DNA of 42,798 nt from Saccharothrix coeruleofusca (GTDB lineage Bacteria > Actinomycetota > Actinomycetes > Mycobacteriales > Pseudonocardiaceae). The DNA lies in NCBI RefSeq assembly GCF_014648515.1, contig NZ_BMRG01000004.1:521480-564277 (forward strand), written 5' to 3'. The notes under the pieces were generated by a model. The model saw nothing but the letters and a program-made list of their open reading frames with translations, was not told the DNA's origin and did no database searches. Of this stretch, positions 7,439 to 15,548 are shown one piece after another. The translations under genes and the position numbers were made by a program. How positions within the stretch are numbered: the stretch's first letter is position 1; each line of letters begins with the position of its first letter.

Positions 7439-8650
7439 TCACCCGGTCGGTGCGACGCCCATCCTCCAGGCCAGGCCGCGCAGCTCCCGCCCAGCCGCGT
7501 CACGCCGGGCACGCCGCAGCAGGTCGGCGACAGCCTCGCGCACGAACACGTCGTTGCGAACGCGTTGCGGGGCGATGGACTCGGCGGTCACCAGCGCTCG
7601 GATGCCCTGGTCCACGGTGACGCGCTCGGTGAGCAGCGCCCGCCCCAGGTCGGTCCAGTAGACCGCGCGCCGGGCCTTGGCGGGCAGTTCATCGGGGTCG
7701 ACCAGGCGGGCCAGCTCGGCGACCTTCGCGCCTTGTCCCAGCTCGGTCGCCAGCGACACCCGCCACACACCCAGGTTGGGGCGGCCGAAGTGGAGGAACG
7801 CGAAGTTCTCGCGCTGCTCCGGCAGGCGCTCCACCAGGGCGGCGGCCTCGTCCAGATGCGTGCGGACGGTATCGGCGTCGCGCATCGAGGCGGCGGCCAA
7901 GGCCGCGTTCAAGTGCAGCATTCCGCGCGCCTGGAGCGCGTTGGCCCCGTCGGAGCCGATCAGCCGGTCCGCACCGCGCACGGAGGCGGCGAGCTGGTGG
8001 GCACGGCTCTGCGCCCCGGCGACGTTGCCGCGCAACCACACCGCGAACGCCAGCCACTCCGGGGAATCCAGCTCCTCCGCGCACTGCTGCGCCAAGCGCG
8101 CGGCGACCAGGGGCAGGCCGCGCACCCCCAGGTTCTTCGTCAGCACGGCCGCGGCGTGGTAGGCGTGCAGCAGGCCCACCAGCACCGCGCGGCGGTGGGC
8201 GGGGTGGTGGACGTAGGCGGTGTGGAGGTCGAGCAGCAGACCCGGTACCACACGCCCCTGCGCCGCGTAGTCGGCTTCCGGGCGCAGCACCGCGTTGAGG
8301 TGGATCACCCGGTCGCGCAGCTGCGGCCACGGTGCGGGTTCACCACCGGGGTCCACGCCCAGGTCGACCGTCGACAGGACGGTTTCGACCTCGCGGATCG
8401 CGGCGTGGGCCTCGGCATCGGCGGCGTCGGTCGGTGCGAACGGGGAGCCGCTCAGCTCGGTGGGTGCGACTTGGAGTGCGTCGGCCAGCGCCTCCAGCGT
8501 CGACCGCTTGGTCACCGGGCGCAGACCGCGCTCGATCATGGACAGGTAAGCCGGGGTGATCCCGGCCAGCTCGGCGGCGGCGGTCAGGGAGAGCCGCCGC
8601 CAGGAACGCACTTCGCGGAGCCGGCGGCCGATGTGGCTGTCGTCGGTCAT
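7439..8650 (-). CDS. XRE-family regulator with C-terminal TPR-like domain
   Basis: A 403-aa protein. Residues about 6-65 form a helix-turn-helix (IGRRLREVRSWRRLSLTAAA, ELAGITPAYLSMIERGLR, TLEALADALQVAPTELSGS). The remaining 320 residues are Ala/Leu-rich helices of TPR-like character (AYHAAAVLTKNLGVRGLPLV, ARGMLHLNAALAAASMRDAD). Such proteins are abundant in actinomycetes and often pair with small DUF397 proteins, but none is visible here. The ATG at 8650 is preceded by GGGAGGTG at 8 nt, so longer frames upstream are not needed. The last 50 bases of the gene are repeated at 9053-9102. Confidence 0.88.
   Translation of the reverse strand: MTDDSHIGRRLREVRSWRRLSLTAAAELAGITPAYLSMIERGLRPVTKRSTLEALADALQVAPTELSGSPFAPTDAADAEAHAAIREVETVLSTVDLGVDPGGEPAPWPQLRDRVIHLNAVLRPEADYAAQGRVVPGLLLDLHTAYVHHPAHRRAVLVGLLHAYHAAAVLTKNLGVRGLPLVAARLAQQCAEELDSPEWLAFAVWLRGNVAGAQSRAHQLAASVRGADRLIGSDGANALQARGMLHLNAALAAASMRDADTVRTHLDEAAALVERLPEQRENFAFLHFGRPNLGVWRVSLATELGQGAKVAELARLVDPDELPAKARRAVYWTDLGRALLTERVTVDQGIRALVTAESIAPQRVRNDVFVREAVADLLRRARRDAAGRELRGLAWRMGVAPTG
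7441..7490. repeat. 50-bp repeat, copy 1 (3' end of the XRE gene)
   Basis: This segment encodes the last residues of the XRE regulator (ELRGLAWRMGVAPTG). It matches 9053-9102 in the same orientation at 45 of 50 positions by my count. Confidence 0.85.
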
Positions 8651-8837
8651 GCGCACCCACCTCCCAGTGCCGCTTGCGAGAGTAGCCAGGTCGGATCGGG
8701 CGCATCGTCCGGGTGACAGGGTGTCCAGCGCGCCGCGGGAGGGCTGGCCCGCTCGTGGGACGACCTGGTCACTTGGCGTCGCACGTTCGCCCCGGATCGC
8801 GCCGCGCCACCCGCCCGGCCGGGCAAGACCGGGCCGC

Positions 8838-8987
8838 TCACCGGGCCGGGTGGCGTGGCAGCGGGTCCGGGCCGCAGCGCACCGGGGCCGCTCGGCGGCG
8901 GCGCAGCACCTCGCGATAGGCGTGGTGGGCGCACCACATGACGGCGAACAGAGCCACGGCACCCAGGAACGCGAGGATGACGACCAT
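8838..8987 (-). CDS. possible 49-aa single-pass membrane protein
   Basis: An ATG at 8987 opens a 49-codon frame with one hydrophobic helix (MVVILAFLGAVALFAVMWC) and then a strongly basic tail (REVLRRRR). Almost every third codon position is G or C, as in neighbouring genes. TAGCGT lies 8 bases before the ATG and an inverted repeat TTAAC-N5-GTTAA (9023-9037) lies further upstream, which could be its promoter region. There is no Shine-Dalgarno site. It may be a small membrane peptide; I know no homologue, and chance is possible at this length. Confidence 0.4.
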   Translation of the reverse strand: MVVILAFLGAVALFAVMWCAHHAYREVLRRRRAAPVRCGPDPLPRHPAR

Positions 8988-9186
8988 GTCGGGCGACGCT
9001 AGGAGCGTCCGGCCGATGGGGCTTAACTGCTTGTTAACGGCCCCGCCGGTTCACCCGGTCGGTGCGACGGCCATCCTCCGGGCCACGGCGCGCGGCTCCC
9101 GCGTGAAGCACTCCCGCGTTGCGCCGAAGATCGTCCCGGGTCACCGTGGTGGCGACGGATCGTGATCGAGACACCTGGGGGCAGGC
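8988..9186. other. intergenic region with AT-rich inverted repeat and regulator relic
   Basis: Together with 8651-8837 this is the longest gene-poor stretch of the window (about 540 bp, apart from the small frame at 8838-8987). It holds TTAAC-TGCTT-GTTAA (9023-9037), notable in such GC-rich DNA, and the 50-bp XRE tail copy at 9053-9102. I see nothing that looks coding in 8651-8837. Confidence 0.6.
9053..9102 (-). pseudogene. relic of an XRE-regulator 3' end (repeat copy 2)
   Basis: Read on the minus strand this gives REPRAVARRMAVAPTG followed by a stop. It aligns with RELRGLAWRMGVAPTG, the end of the XRE protein encoded at 7439. An in-frame stop lies about 12 codons upstream of the matching part, so only a fragment remains. 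It is probably the remnant of a second, tandem copy of the regulator or of a recombination event. Confidence 0.6.
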
Positions 9187-10152
9187 GTGATCCCACTGTC
9201 GCGGTTGGGGCTGGGCGGCGGGCCGCTGGGCAACCTGTACGCGGAGGTCTCCGAGGAGGACGCGCTCGGCGCGGTCGAGGCGGCGTGGGCGGCGGGCGTG
9301 CGCTACTTCGACACCTCGCCGCACTACGGCCTCGGCCTGTCCGAGCGCAGGCTCGGCGCGGCGCTGACCGGGCGTCCGAGGTCGGAGTTCGTGCTGTCGA
9401 CCAAGGTCGGGCGGGTGCTGGAACCCGCGTCCGGCACCGGGGTGGACACCGGGTTCGCCGTGCCGTCGACCCACCGCCGGGTGTGGGACTTCAGCGCCGA
9501 CGGCGTGCGCCGCTCGCTGGAGTCGTCGCTGGAGCGGTTGGGCGTGGACCGGGTCGACGTGCTGTACCTGCACGACGTGGACTTGGTCGAGGACCCCGTG
9601 GAACGGGAGCGGGCCTTCGCCGAGGGGTGGCCCGCGCTGGTGGAGCTGCGGGCGCGGGGCGTGGTGCGGGCGGTCGGGGTGGGCGTGAACGACTGGCGGG
9701 TGGCCGAGCGGTTCGTCCGGGAGGCCGATCCCGACGTGGTGATGCTCGCCGGGCGCTACACGCTGCTGGAGCAGGGCGCGCTGGCGTCGTTCCTGCCCGC
9801 GTGCGCCGAGCGCGGGGTGGCCGTGGTCGCGGCCGGGGTGTTCAACTCCGGCGTGCTGGCGCGGCAGGTGGTGCCCGACGACGCGAAGTACCACTACGCG
9901 GACGCGCCGCCCGACGTGCTCGCCCGCGCCCGCGCCATCGCCGAGGTGTGCCGTCGGCACGGGGCGACGCTGCCGCAGGCCGCCATCCGGTTCCCGCTCG
10001 GGCATCCCGCCGTGGTCGGCGTCGTCGTGGGCGCCCGGTCCGCGGAGGAAGTGGCGCAGAACGCGGCGGCCCTCGCCGCGCCCCTGCCCGCCGCGCTGTG
10101 GGCCGACCTGCGCGACGCCGGACTGCTCGACGCCGCCGCGCCGGTGCCGTGA
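9187..10152 (+). CDS. aldo/keto reductase (aldose or pyridoxal dehydrogenase type)
   Basis: A 321-aa NAD(P)-dependent TIM-barrel oxidoreductase. The catalytic tetrad is visible as D and Y in RYFDTSPHYG, K in LSTKVG and H in LYLHDVD. The sequence THRRVWDFSADGVRRSLESSLERLGVDRVDVLYLHD is typical of the subgroup holding D-threo-aldose (L-fucose) 1-dehydrogenase and pyridoxal 4-dehydrogenase. It therefore probably oxidises a sugar or related hemiacetal. The GTG start at 9187 is preceded by GGGGGCAGGC. It stands alone between the regulator relic and the frameshifted secreted gene. Closely related alternatives within the AKR family cannot be excluded. Confidence 0.88.
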   Translation: MIPLSRLGLGGGPLGNLYAEVSEEDALGAVEAAWAAGVRYFDTSPHYGLGLSERRLGAALTGRPRSEFVLSTKVGRVLEPASGTGVDTGFAVPSTHRRVWDFSADGVRRSLESSLERLGVDRVDVLYLHDVDLVEDPVERERAFAEGWPALVELRARGVVRAVGVGVNDWRVAERFVREADPDVVMLAGRYTLLEQGALASFLPACAERGVAVVAAGVFNSGVLARQVVPDDAKYHYADAPPDVLARARAIAEVCRRHGATLPQAAIRFPLGHPAVVGVVVGARSAEEVAQNAAALAAPLPAALWADLRDAGLLDAAAPVP

Positions 10153-10286
10153 CCGCTTCCGGGCACGGCCCGCGGAACCCCGTACCGCGTCGACCCGTCG
10201 CGGCGGCGGCCCGGTTGCGTTCCGTCGGTCCCGGCGGTCGCGTGGAGTGGTTGTGCCAACCGGAGCCCGGACCCAACTGACCCGCG

Positions 10287-10315
10287 TTGTGCGGCCTGCG
10301 CTTCCTCCCTACGTT
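10287..10315 (+). promoter_or_regulatory. promoter of the small secreted gene (TTGTGC-17-TACGTT)
   Basis: The -35 box TTGTGC (10287-10292) and -10 box TACGTT (10310-10315) are 17 bp apart, 36 bases before the ATG at 10351. The -35 hexamer is the same as in the GH3 operon promoter. Confidence 0.6.
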
Positions 10316-10350
10316 TCGGAAGCCCGAACCCGCGGCGAGGAGCGCGTCCC

Positions 10351-10657
10351 ATGCGGCGAAGATGGCGGGCGATCGTGGCGGGCGCGCCAGCTTTGGTCAT
10401 CACCGGCGCCACCCAGGCGGTCGGTGCCGCGAACGCCGACGACGAGTGCACGGGCATGACGTGGACGGTCAGGGACAACCACTGGGGCGGCGATCCGGTG
10501 CTGGTCGGCGCGGACGTCTCCACGGACGCTTATCGGCGCGGGCTACCGGATGGGCGAGCACCACGACGGCAACGGCGGCTGGGGCTGGTGGGCGGCGGGG
10601 GACGTCGGCCGGTTCTGGGTAGCCATCGACGACCAACCGGCCACCCCCTGGAACTGA
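10351..10657 (+). pseudogene. small secreted protein gene with an internal frameshift
   Basis: The ATG at 10351 follows GAGGAG at good spacing. It opens a classical signal peptide (MRRRWR, hydrophobic core, AANA before DDECTG) and a mature part MTWTVRDNHWGGDPVLVGADVSTD. Near 10528 the coding signal moves to the next frame, giving IGAGYRMGEHHDGNGG, WGWWAAGDVGRFWVAIDDQ and a TGA at 10655. Joined, the product would be about 101 residues, exported, Trp/Gly-rich and acidic. In the original frame translation runs on as Arg-rich shadow sequence into the P450 gene. It may be a real disabling frameshift, a sequencing error or, less likely, recoding. I do not recognise the family. Confidence 0.65.
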
Positions 10658-10714
10658 CCGGTCACGGGTCGAACCTCGCGCGGTCGGCGGGGTTCGACCC
10701 ACACCGGGCCCGTC

Positions 10715-10758
10715 GGTGCGGTGGCGGTGCGGTGGTGGTGCGGTGGTGGTGCGCTCAG
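10715..10758. repeat. 11-nt tandem repeat GGTGCGGTGGT at the P450 3' end
   Basis: Three complete units (10715, 10726, 10737) and one partial unit (10748). The last runs into the P450 stop codon. A simple-sequence expansion. Confidence 0.75.
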
Positions 10759-11966
10759 CCCTCGACCGGCCAGCGCACCGGCAGCGACACCACCCCGCGG
10801 ATCACGCCGAAGGTCCTGGTCGGGGTGAACCCCGGCGGCACGGTGAAACCGGGGATCGCGTCCAGCAGCTCGTCGAAGACCACCCGCAGCTGCGTCCTGG
10901 CCAGGTGCATCCCCAGGCAGCGGTGCGCCCCGGCCCCCCAGCCCAGGTGCGGCGCACGTCCCCGGTCCAGGCGGAACCGGTCGCCGTCGGGGAAGCGGGT
11001 GGTGTCGCGGTTGGCGCTGCCCCACAGCAGCAGCAGCCGCTCGCCCGCGGTGAGCCGGACACCGCCGACCTCGGTGTCCTCCCGCGTGGTCCGGCCGGTG
11101 GCGGCGACGGCGGACTCGTGCCGCACGCTCTCCTCCACCAGCGCGGGGATCAGCGACCGGTCGGCGGTCACCCGCTGCCGCAGCCGCGCGTCGGTGGCCA
11201 GGGTCAGCGCGGTGTTGGCGATGGTGTCGGTGGTGGTCAGGTGGCCCGCGGCGACCATCAGGAACGCGTGCTTGAGCAGTTCCGCGTCGCTGGCGCGGCG
11301 GCCGTCGACCTCGGTGTTGACCACGGCGGTCAGCACGTCCCGCGCGGGTGCGCCGCGCCGCGCGGCGATCTGCTCGGCCAGGAAGGCGGCGAACCGCTCC
11401 CCCGCCCGCCGCGCCTGTTCTGCTGAGGTCGCGCCGAAGGTCGCCCGCGCCAGGTCGCCGAACTCCTCGCGGCGGTCCCGCTCGACGCCCAGCAACGCGG
11501 CGGTGACCAGCAGCGGCACCCGGTTGGCGAACTCCGCCACCAGGTCGGCGGAGCCGCGCGGGCGCAACGGCGCCAGCACGCCGCGGGTCACCTCGCGGAT
11601 GTAGGGCTCGTGAGCGGCGGCGGCCTGCGGGGTGAAGAACGGCTGCATCGCCCGCCGCCACACCGTGTGCTGCGGCCGGTCGGTCTCGAACAGCGGCGCG
11701 TTCACCCGTTCGACGCCGGGCAGCACCATGGTGGCCCCGAGCCCCTCGACGGCCGAGCTGAACCGGTCGTCGTCCTTGGCCACCTCGTCGATCTCGGCCC
11801 AGCCGGTGAGCACGTGGAAACCGCCGTGCCGCTCGCTGCGCGCCACCGGGCGGTGCTCGCGCAGCGCGGCGGTCAACTGGTGGATCCGCCCGGCCACCGC
11901 CGGGTCGAAGTGGTCGAACTCGCGGACCTCTTCGACGACGTCCTCGATCACACAGCCCCCGAACAC
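10755..11966 (-). CDS. cytochrome P450
   Basis: A 403-aa bacterial class I P450. The heme loop is WGAGAHRC (343-350), with C350 as thiolate ligand. ExxR is E279-S-V-R282. The I helix reads AGHLTT (240-245), where the usual acid after AGH is replaced by leucine while the two threonines remain. The first residue of the heme loop is Trp instead of Phe. It needs ferredoxin and ferredoxin reductase partners; none is adjacent, though reductase-like genes lie at 37.9-40.6 kb. The GTG start at 11966 follows AAGGTG; a second GTG at 11951 is possible. It is not in an obvious biosynthetic cluster, so the substrate is unknown. Confidence 0.9.
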   Translation of the reverse strand: MFGGCVIEDVVEEVREFDHFDPAVAGRIHQLTAALREHRPVARSERHGGFHVLTGWAEIDEVAKDDDRFSSAVEGLGATMVLPGVERVNAPLFETDRPQHTVWRRAMQPFFTPQAAAAHEPYIREVTRGVLAPLRPRGSADLVAEFANRVPLLVTAALLGVERDRREEFGDLARATFGATSAEQARRAGERFAAFLAEQIAARRGAPARDVLTAVVNTEVDGRRASDAELLKHAFLMVAAGHLTTTDTIANTALTLATDARLRQRVTADRSLIPALVEESVRHESAVAATGRTTREDTEVGGVRLTAGERLLLLWGSANRDTTRFPDGDRFRLDRGRAPHLGWGAGAHRCLGMHLARTQLRVVFDELLDAIPGFTVPPGFTPTRTFGVIRGVVSLPVRWPVEG

Positions 11967-12034
11967 CGTTCACCTTCAGTGACGAACGAGGACTCTAATG
12001 CGTCAACCCATCATCCAACGATAGGACATTTGGG

Positions 12035-14317
12035 TTAGATCTCGATCACCCGGCGCACCAGCGCCCCGTCGAAGGCGCGGGAGCCGGACTGCACCGGCAT
12101 CGCGTCGGACGGGCGCGGGCCGACGATCGCGGCGGCTTCGGCGGGCAGCCCCGCCCAGTGGTCGACCACCTCGACCTCCAGCACCGCGTCCGCCTCGGCT
12201 TCGCAGGTCAGCTCCGCGCCACCGCCCGCGCCGTAGAGCTCCAGCACCAGGGCGCCCCCGGTCGGCTCCAGCCGCTTGCCCGCTACCAGGCAGGCGCGCA
12301 GCCCTTCCCGCGGCAGCGCCACCTGCGTGCGCCACGCCTGCGCGTGCGGGACGACCCGGAACCGGACCGAGCGCACATCACCCGCGGTGCCGTCGGCCAG
12401 CACCTCCACCGACGGCGGCGGCAGCGGCAGCACCGGCGCGGGAGCCCGCAGCACCGGGTCGGCCAGCAGCGCGTAGCGGTCCGACAGGTCCACCCGCTCC
12501 GGCCGCTCCCCCAGCACGCGGGCGGTCCAGGCGTCCACCTCCGGGTCGCTGGACAGCCAGTTCGCCTGCCCCGTCGCGGTGTCGTGGAGGTAGACCAACG
12601 AGTCCGGCCGCTGCTCGTCGGGCCCGAACTCGGCGGTCCGCACGCCGACACCGAGCAGGGCGACGGCCAGCACCGCACAGGCCGCCGCGAGCGGCCCGGT
12701 CCGCGGCAACGCGCCCAGCAGCGGCACCAGCAGCACCCCGCCCAGCAGCGCGACCGCCACCCCGGCGGCCACCAGGGGCATCCCCAGCGCGATCAGCAGG
12801 GTGCCCACCAGCGGCGGGAACAGCGCGGCGGCCACCAGCGGCGGCGCGGCGGACAGTCCCCGGTCCGGCCGCTCGCGGATCGCCCACCACAGCGCGGGCA
12901 GGCCCGCCAACAACGTCCACTGGAACAGGAAACCGGCACCGGGCGCGAGGACCGCGGCGACCACCAGCAGCGCGCAGGTGAACAGCAGCACCCCGCCGAG
13001 CAGCTCGGCGCGGGAGCACCGCCGCAGCAGCCGGACCGCCGCGACCAGCACGGCCAGCGCCAGCAGCGAGAACCCGGCGACGTACCAGCCCCGGTCGTGT
13101 GGTTCGGACAGCGCCAGGAACGCCAGCCCCGGCCTCAGCAGGGTGATCACCCACCACGCGCCCCACGACAGCAGCGCCGCCACGACCGGTGTGCCCAGCG
13201 CGACGCCGAAGACCAGCAGAACCGCGCCGACCCGCACCTGCCCGCGTCGCGCGGCGTGCGCCAGCAGCGCCACCAGGCCCACCGCCGTCAGCGCGGCCAG
13301 CACCACCGCCGACCACACCGGGTAGTGCACCAGCACGCGGGCGAACAGGTCGAAGTAGACCGCGTCGGCGCCACCCGCCTCCCGCAGGTCGCGGTCGCCG
13401 AGGACGCGCACGAGTCCCACCATCGTGTCGCCGTGGTGCTGGAGGCTGCCGCGGTCCAGCCGCTCCAGGTCGTCGTGCTCGGAGTGGTAGTCGTGCACGT
13501 GCTCCAGGAAGGCGCTGTTGAGGCCGCGCGCGCCCGCGTCGCGGAACACGGTGAAGTCGGTGTTGTTGGGCATCACCCGGTAGATCTCGTGGGCCAGCGA
13601 GTTGCCCGCCGGCCGTGCGCTCGCCTCGCCGAACGCCGAGATCAGCGGCCCGTTGTCCGCGCCGGTCTGGAACATCCACACCGGGCCGCCGCTGCCGCGC
13701 GCCTCCCAGTTGAGCACCGCGCCGTAGTCGTCGACTCCGTGCCGCGCGACGAACTCCCGCGCGCCGAGCAGCCCCATCTCCTCGCCGTCGGTGAACAGGA
13801 AGACCACGTCGTTGCGCACGCCCCCGGAAGAGGTGAGCACCCGGATGGTCTCCAGCATCGCCGCGACCGCCGCGCCGTCGTCGGCCGCGCCCGGCCCGGT
13901 GGCCACCGAGTCGTAGTGCGACACCAGCAGCAGCGCCTTCCCGCCGCTGACCGCCGGGTCGTCGCCGCGCACGCGCGCCACCACGTTGTGGGTGGTGGCG
14001 GCCCGGAACACGTGCCGCCACCGCGAGACCACCTCACCGGTCTCGACTGTCACCTCCGCGCCGTGGTCGCGGGCGGTGTCGGCGACGAACCGCCGCACCC
14101 GCTCGTTGTCCGCCGTCCCGATAGGGTGCGGCCGGACCGCGATCTCGCGCAGGTGGGCCTCCGCGCGCCCGGCGGAGAACCGTTCGGCGGGCGCGTCCGC
14201 GCCCACCGGGGCGGGTGGGCGGAACGCCAGCACGGCCAGCACGCCGACCGCGGCGATCCCCGCCAGCAATACCGCCACCAGCCAGGAGGAATTCGCGCGG
14301 ACCGCCCCGTCGCCCAT
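12035..14317 (-). CDS. M28-family metallopeptidase with multi-pass membrane C-terminus
   Basis: A 760-aa protein. One N-terminal membrane helix (about 11-32) precedes an M28 aminopeptidase-like domain (about 45-300). Its di-zinc site is visible: H134 in SHYDS, D146/D147 in GAADDGAA, E179/E180 in DGEEMG, E205 in WEARG and H278 in DYHSEHDD. Then come about eight to nine hydrophobic segments (roughly 325-585) and a soluble C-terminal beta-rich region of about 170 residues. The layout recalls vacuolar or ER membrane M28 proteases (Pff1-like). The peptidase domain would face outside. The start is the ATG at 14317, 6 bases after a TAGTGT box, so it may be leaderless. It is downstream of the kinase but separated by a repeat-containing gap. 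Confidence 0.88.
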   Translation of the reverse strand: MGDGAVRANSSWLVAVLLAGIAAVGVLAVLAFRPPAPVGADAPAERFSAGRAEAHLREIAVRPHPIGTADNERVRRFVADTARDHGAEVTVETGEVVSRWRHVFRAATTHNVVARVRGDDPAVSGGKALLLVSHYDSVATGPGAADDGAAVAAMLETIRVLTSSGGVRNDVVFLFTDGEEMGLLGAREFVARHGVDDYGAVLNWEARGSGGPVWMFQTGADNGPLISAFGEASARPAGNSLAHEIYRVMPNNTDFTVFRDAGARGLNSAFLEHVHDYHSEHDDLERLDRGSLQHHGDTMVGLVRVLGDRDLREAGGADAVYFDLFARVLVHYPVWSAVVLAALTAVGLVALLAHAARRGQVRVGAVLLVFGVALGTPVVAALLSWGAWWVITLLRPGLAFLALSEPHDRGWYVAGFSLLALAVLVAAVRLLRRCSRAELLGGVLLFTCALLVVAAVLAPGAGFLFQWTLLAGLPALWWAIRERPDRGLSAAPPLVAAALFPPLVGTLLIALGMPLVAAGVAVALLGGVLLVPLLGALPRTGPLAAACAVLAVALLGVGVRTAEFGPDEQRPDSLVYLHDTATGQANWLSSDPEVDAWTARVLGERPERVDLSDRYALLADPVLRAPAPVLPLPPPSVEVLADGTAGDVRSVRFRVVPHAQAWRTQVALPREGLRACLVAGKRLEPTGGALVLELYGAGGGAELTCEAEADAVLEVEVVDHWAGLPAEAAAIVGPRPSDAMPVQSGSRAFDGALVRRVIEI

Positions 14318-14323
14318 CCACCG

Positions 14324-14329
14324 ACACTA
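14324..14329 (-). promoter_or_regulatory. -10 box TAGTGT of the M28 peptidase, likely leaderless
   Basis: TAGTGT on the minus strand ends 6 bases before the ATG at 14317. Two GGGTAGTA direct repeats (minus strand, 14351-14358 and 14383-14390) lie just upstream and could be regulator sites. Confidence 0.45.
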
Positions 14330-14400
14330 ACCCCGAACCGCACCGGCAAGTACTACCCGACCCGTTCACAACGGCAGGTGACTACTACCCGGCGTCACGA

Positions 14401-14466
14401 ACGCTCGATTCGTGGTGTCCCAACGCTCGGTTCGGGGTGCGTGGACGCTCGGTTCGGGATGTGGGA
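14401..14466. repeat. three 22-nt units of a dispersed intergenic repeat
   Basis: Units start at 14401, 14423 and 14445 with core ACGCTCGGTTCG (first unit ACGCTCGATTCG). They begin 5 bases from the kinase stop codon. The same core with the same 22-nt period recurs at 41706-41749. Confidence 0.85.
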
Positions 14467-14471
14467 GGGGA

Positions 14472-15548
14472 TCAGCGGCCGTTGGTGCCCTGCTGGCGCA
14501 ATCGCACGGGCTGGTCCGCGTCCACGGCCGTGTCGGCCGCCTGCTGCTGAGGTGCCCCAGGTGCCGTGATCCCGGAGTCGGGCGGCGGCGCGGCGGGTTC
14601 GGAGGGGGCCACCACCCAGGACGCGCCGATCGCGCCCAGCAGCGCGGTCGCCGACGCCAGCAGCGCCCGCTTCGACAGCCGGGGCTGCGGCACCTCCGCG
14701 TCCTCCTCGTCCCGCAGCAGGACGGGGAACACCTGGTCCAAGCAGCTGCCGCCGGTGCGCAGCACCCGTGCGCACTCCGCCGCGCCCGGCCGGCGCCTCG
14801 CCGAGAGCGAGGTCATCGACGCCAGCAGGCGCGCCAAGTCCTCGGGCAGGTCGTCGGGGATGGCGGGCGGGCGGCGCAGGCGGGCCACCGCGGCCTCCAC
14901 CTCGTCGCCGTCGTACTCCCGCCGCCCGGTCAGGCACTCCAGCAGCACCAGGCCGAAGGCGTAGACGTCGGCGGGCGGCCCCGCCTCCTCGCCGCGCACC
15001 TGCTCGGGCGCCAGGTAGGACGGAGTGCCCACCACGCGGTCGAGGCCGGTCGGTCCGCCCGCGCCCGCCGCGCGGGCCGAGCCGAAATCGGCCAGGTAAG
15101 CCCGGCCCTCCTCGTCGAGCAGGACGTTGGACGGCTTGACGTCGCGGTGCACCACGTCGTTGGCGTGCACGTGGGCCAGCGCGTCGGCCACCTGGGCACC
15201 GAGCCTGCGCACCTCCTCCAACGCCATCGGCCCCTCGGCGATCCGCTCCCGCAGCGTGTGCCCCTCCACCAGCTGGAGCACCACGAACGGCGTCCGGTCG
15301 CTGGTGCCCGCGTCGTAGACGGACACCAGACCGTGGTGGCACAGCCCGGCGAGGGTGCGCACCTCGTTGTCGAACCGCAGGCTCGCGGTGGGGTCGGCAC
15401 CGCGCCGGAACACCTTCACGGCCACGTGCCTGCGCAGCAGCGTGTCCCAGGCGCGGTGCACGTCGGCCGCGCCGCCCCTGGCCAGGACGTCGACCAGCCG
15501 GTAGCGAGCAGCCACCAGGCTGTCGGTCGCGGAGACGGACGGGGACAC
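14472..15548 (-). CDS. Hanks-type Ser/Thr protein kinase with one membrane helix
   Basis: A 358-aa kinase of the PknB type. It shows the glycine loop LARGGAADV (22-30), ATP lysine K45 in VAVKVF, HRDVKPSN (134-141), DFG (154-156) and APE (180-182). The cytoplasmic domain is followed by a juxtamembrane stretch, one hydrophobic helix (about 294-314) and a short Pro/Gln-rich outer tail of some 45 residues with no recognisable sensor domain. I choose the GTG at 15548 because AGAGGTG precedes it; the frame stays open upstream to 15608 without a better site. It is divergent from the LacI gene. Its stop is followed at once by 22-nt repeats. Confidence 0.9.
   Translation of the reverse strand: MSPSVSATDSLVAARYRLVDVLARGGAADVHRAWDTLLRRHVAVKVFRRGADPTASLRFDNEVRTLAGLCHHGLVSVYDAGTSDRTPFVVLQLVEGHTLRERIAEGPMALEEVRRLGAQVADALAHVHANDVVHRDVKPSNVLLDEEGRAYLADFGSARAAGAGGPTGLDRVVGTPSYLAPEQVRGEEAGPPADVYAFGLVLLECLTGRREYDGDEVEAAVARLRRPPAIPDDLPEDLARLLASMTSLSARRRPGAAECARVLRTGGSCLDQVFPVLLRDEEDAEVPQPRLSKRALLASATALLGAIGASWVVAPSEPAAPPPDSGITAPGAPQQQAADTAVDADQPVRLRQQGTNGR

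Noticed and set aside
14401-14466. The 22-nt units as a CRISPR array
   Set aside because: The units are directly adjacent with degenerate tails, there are no unique 30-40 nt spacers and no cas genes.
12158-14569. An 803-codon plus-strand frame opposite the M28 peptidase
   Set aside because: Composition (Arg, Gln, His, Gly runs) is that of a high-GC antisense shadow; the minus strand has intact zinc ligands and membrane helices.
10755-15548. P450, peptidase and kinase as part of a secondary-metabolite cluster
   Set aside because: No polyketide, peptide, terpene or tailoring genes around them, and the genes are separately promoted.
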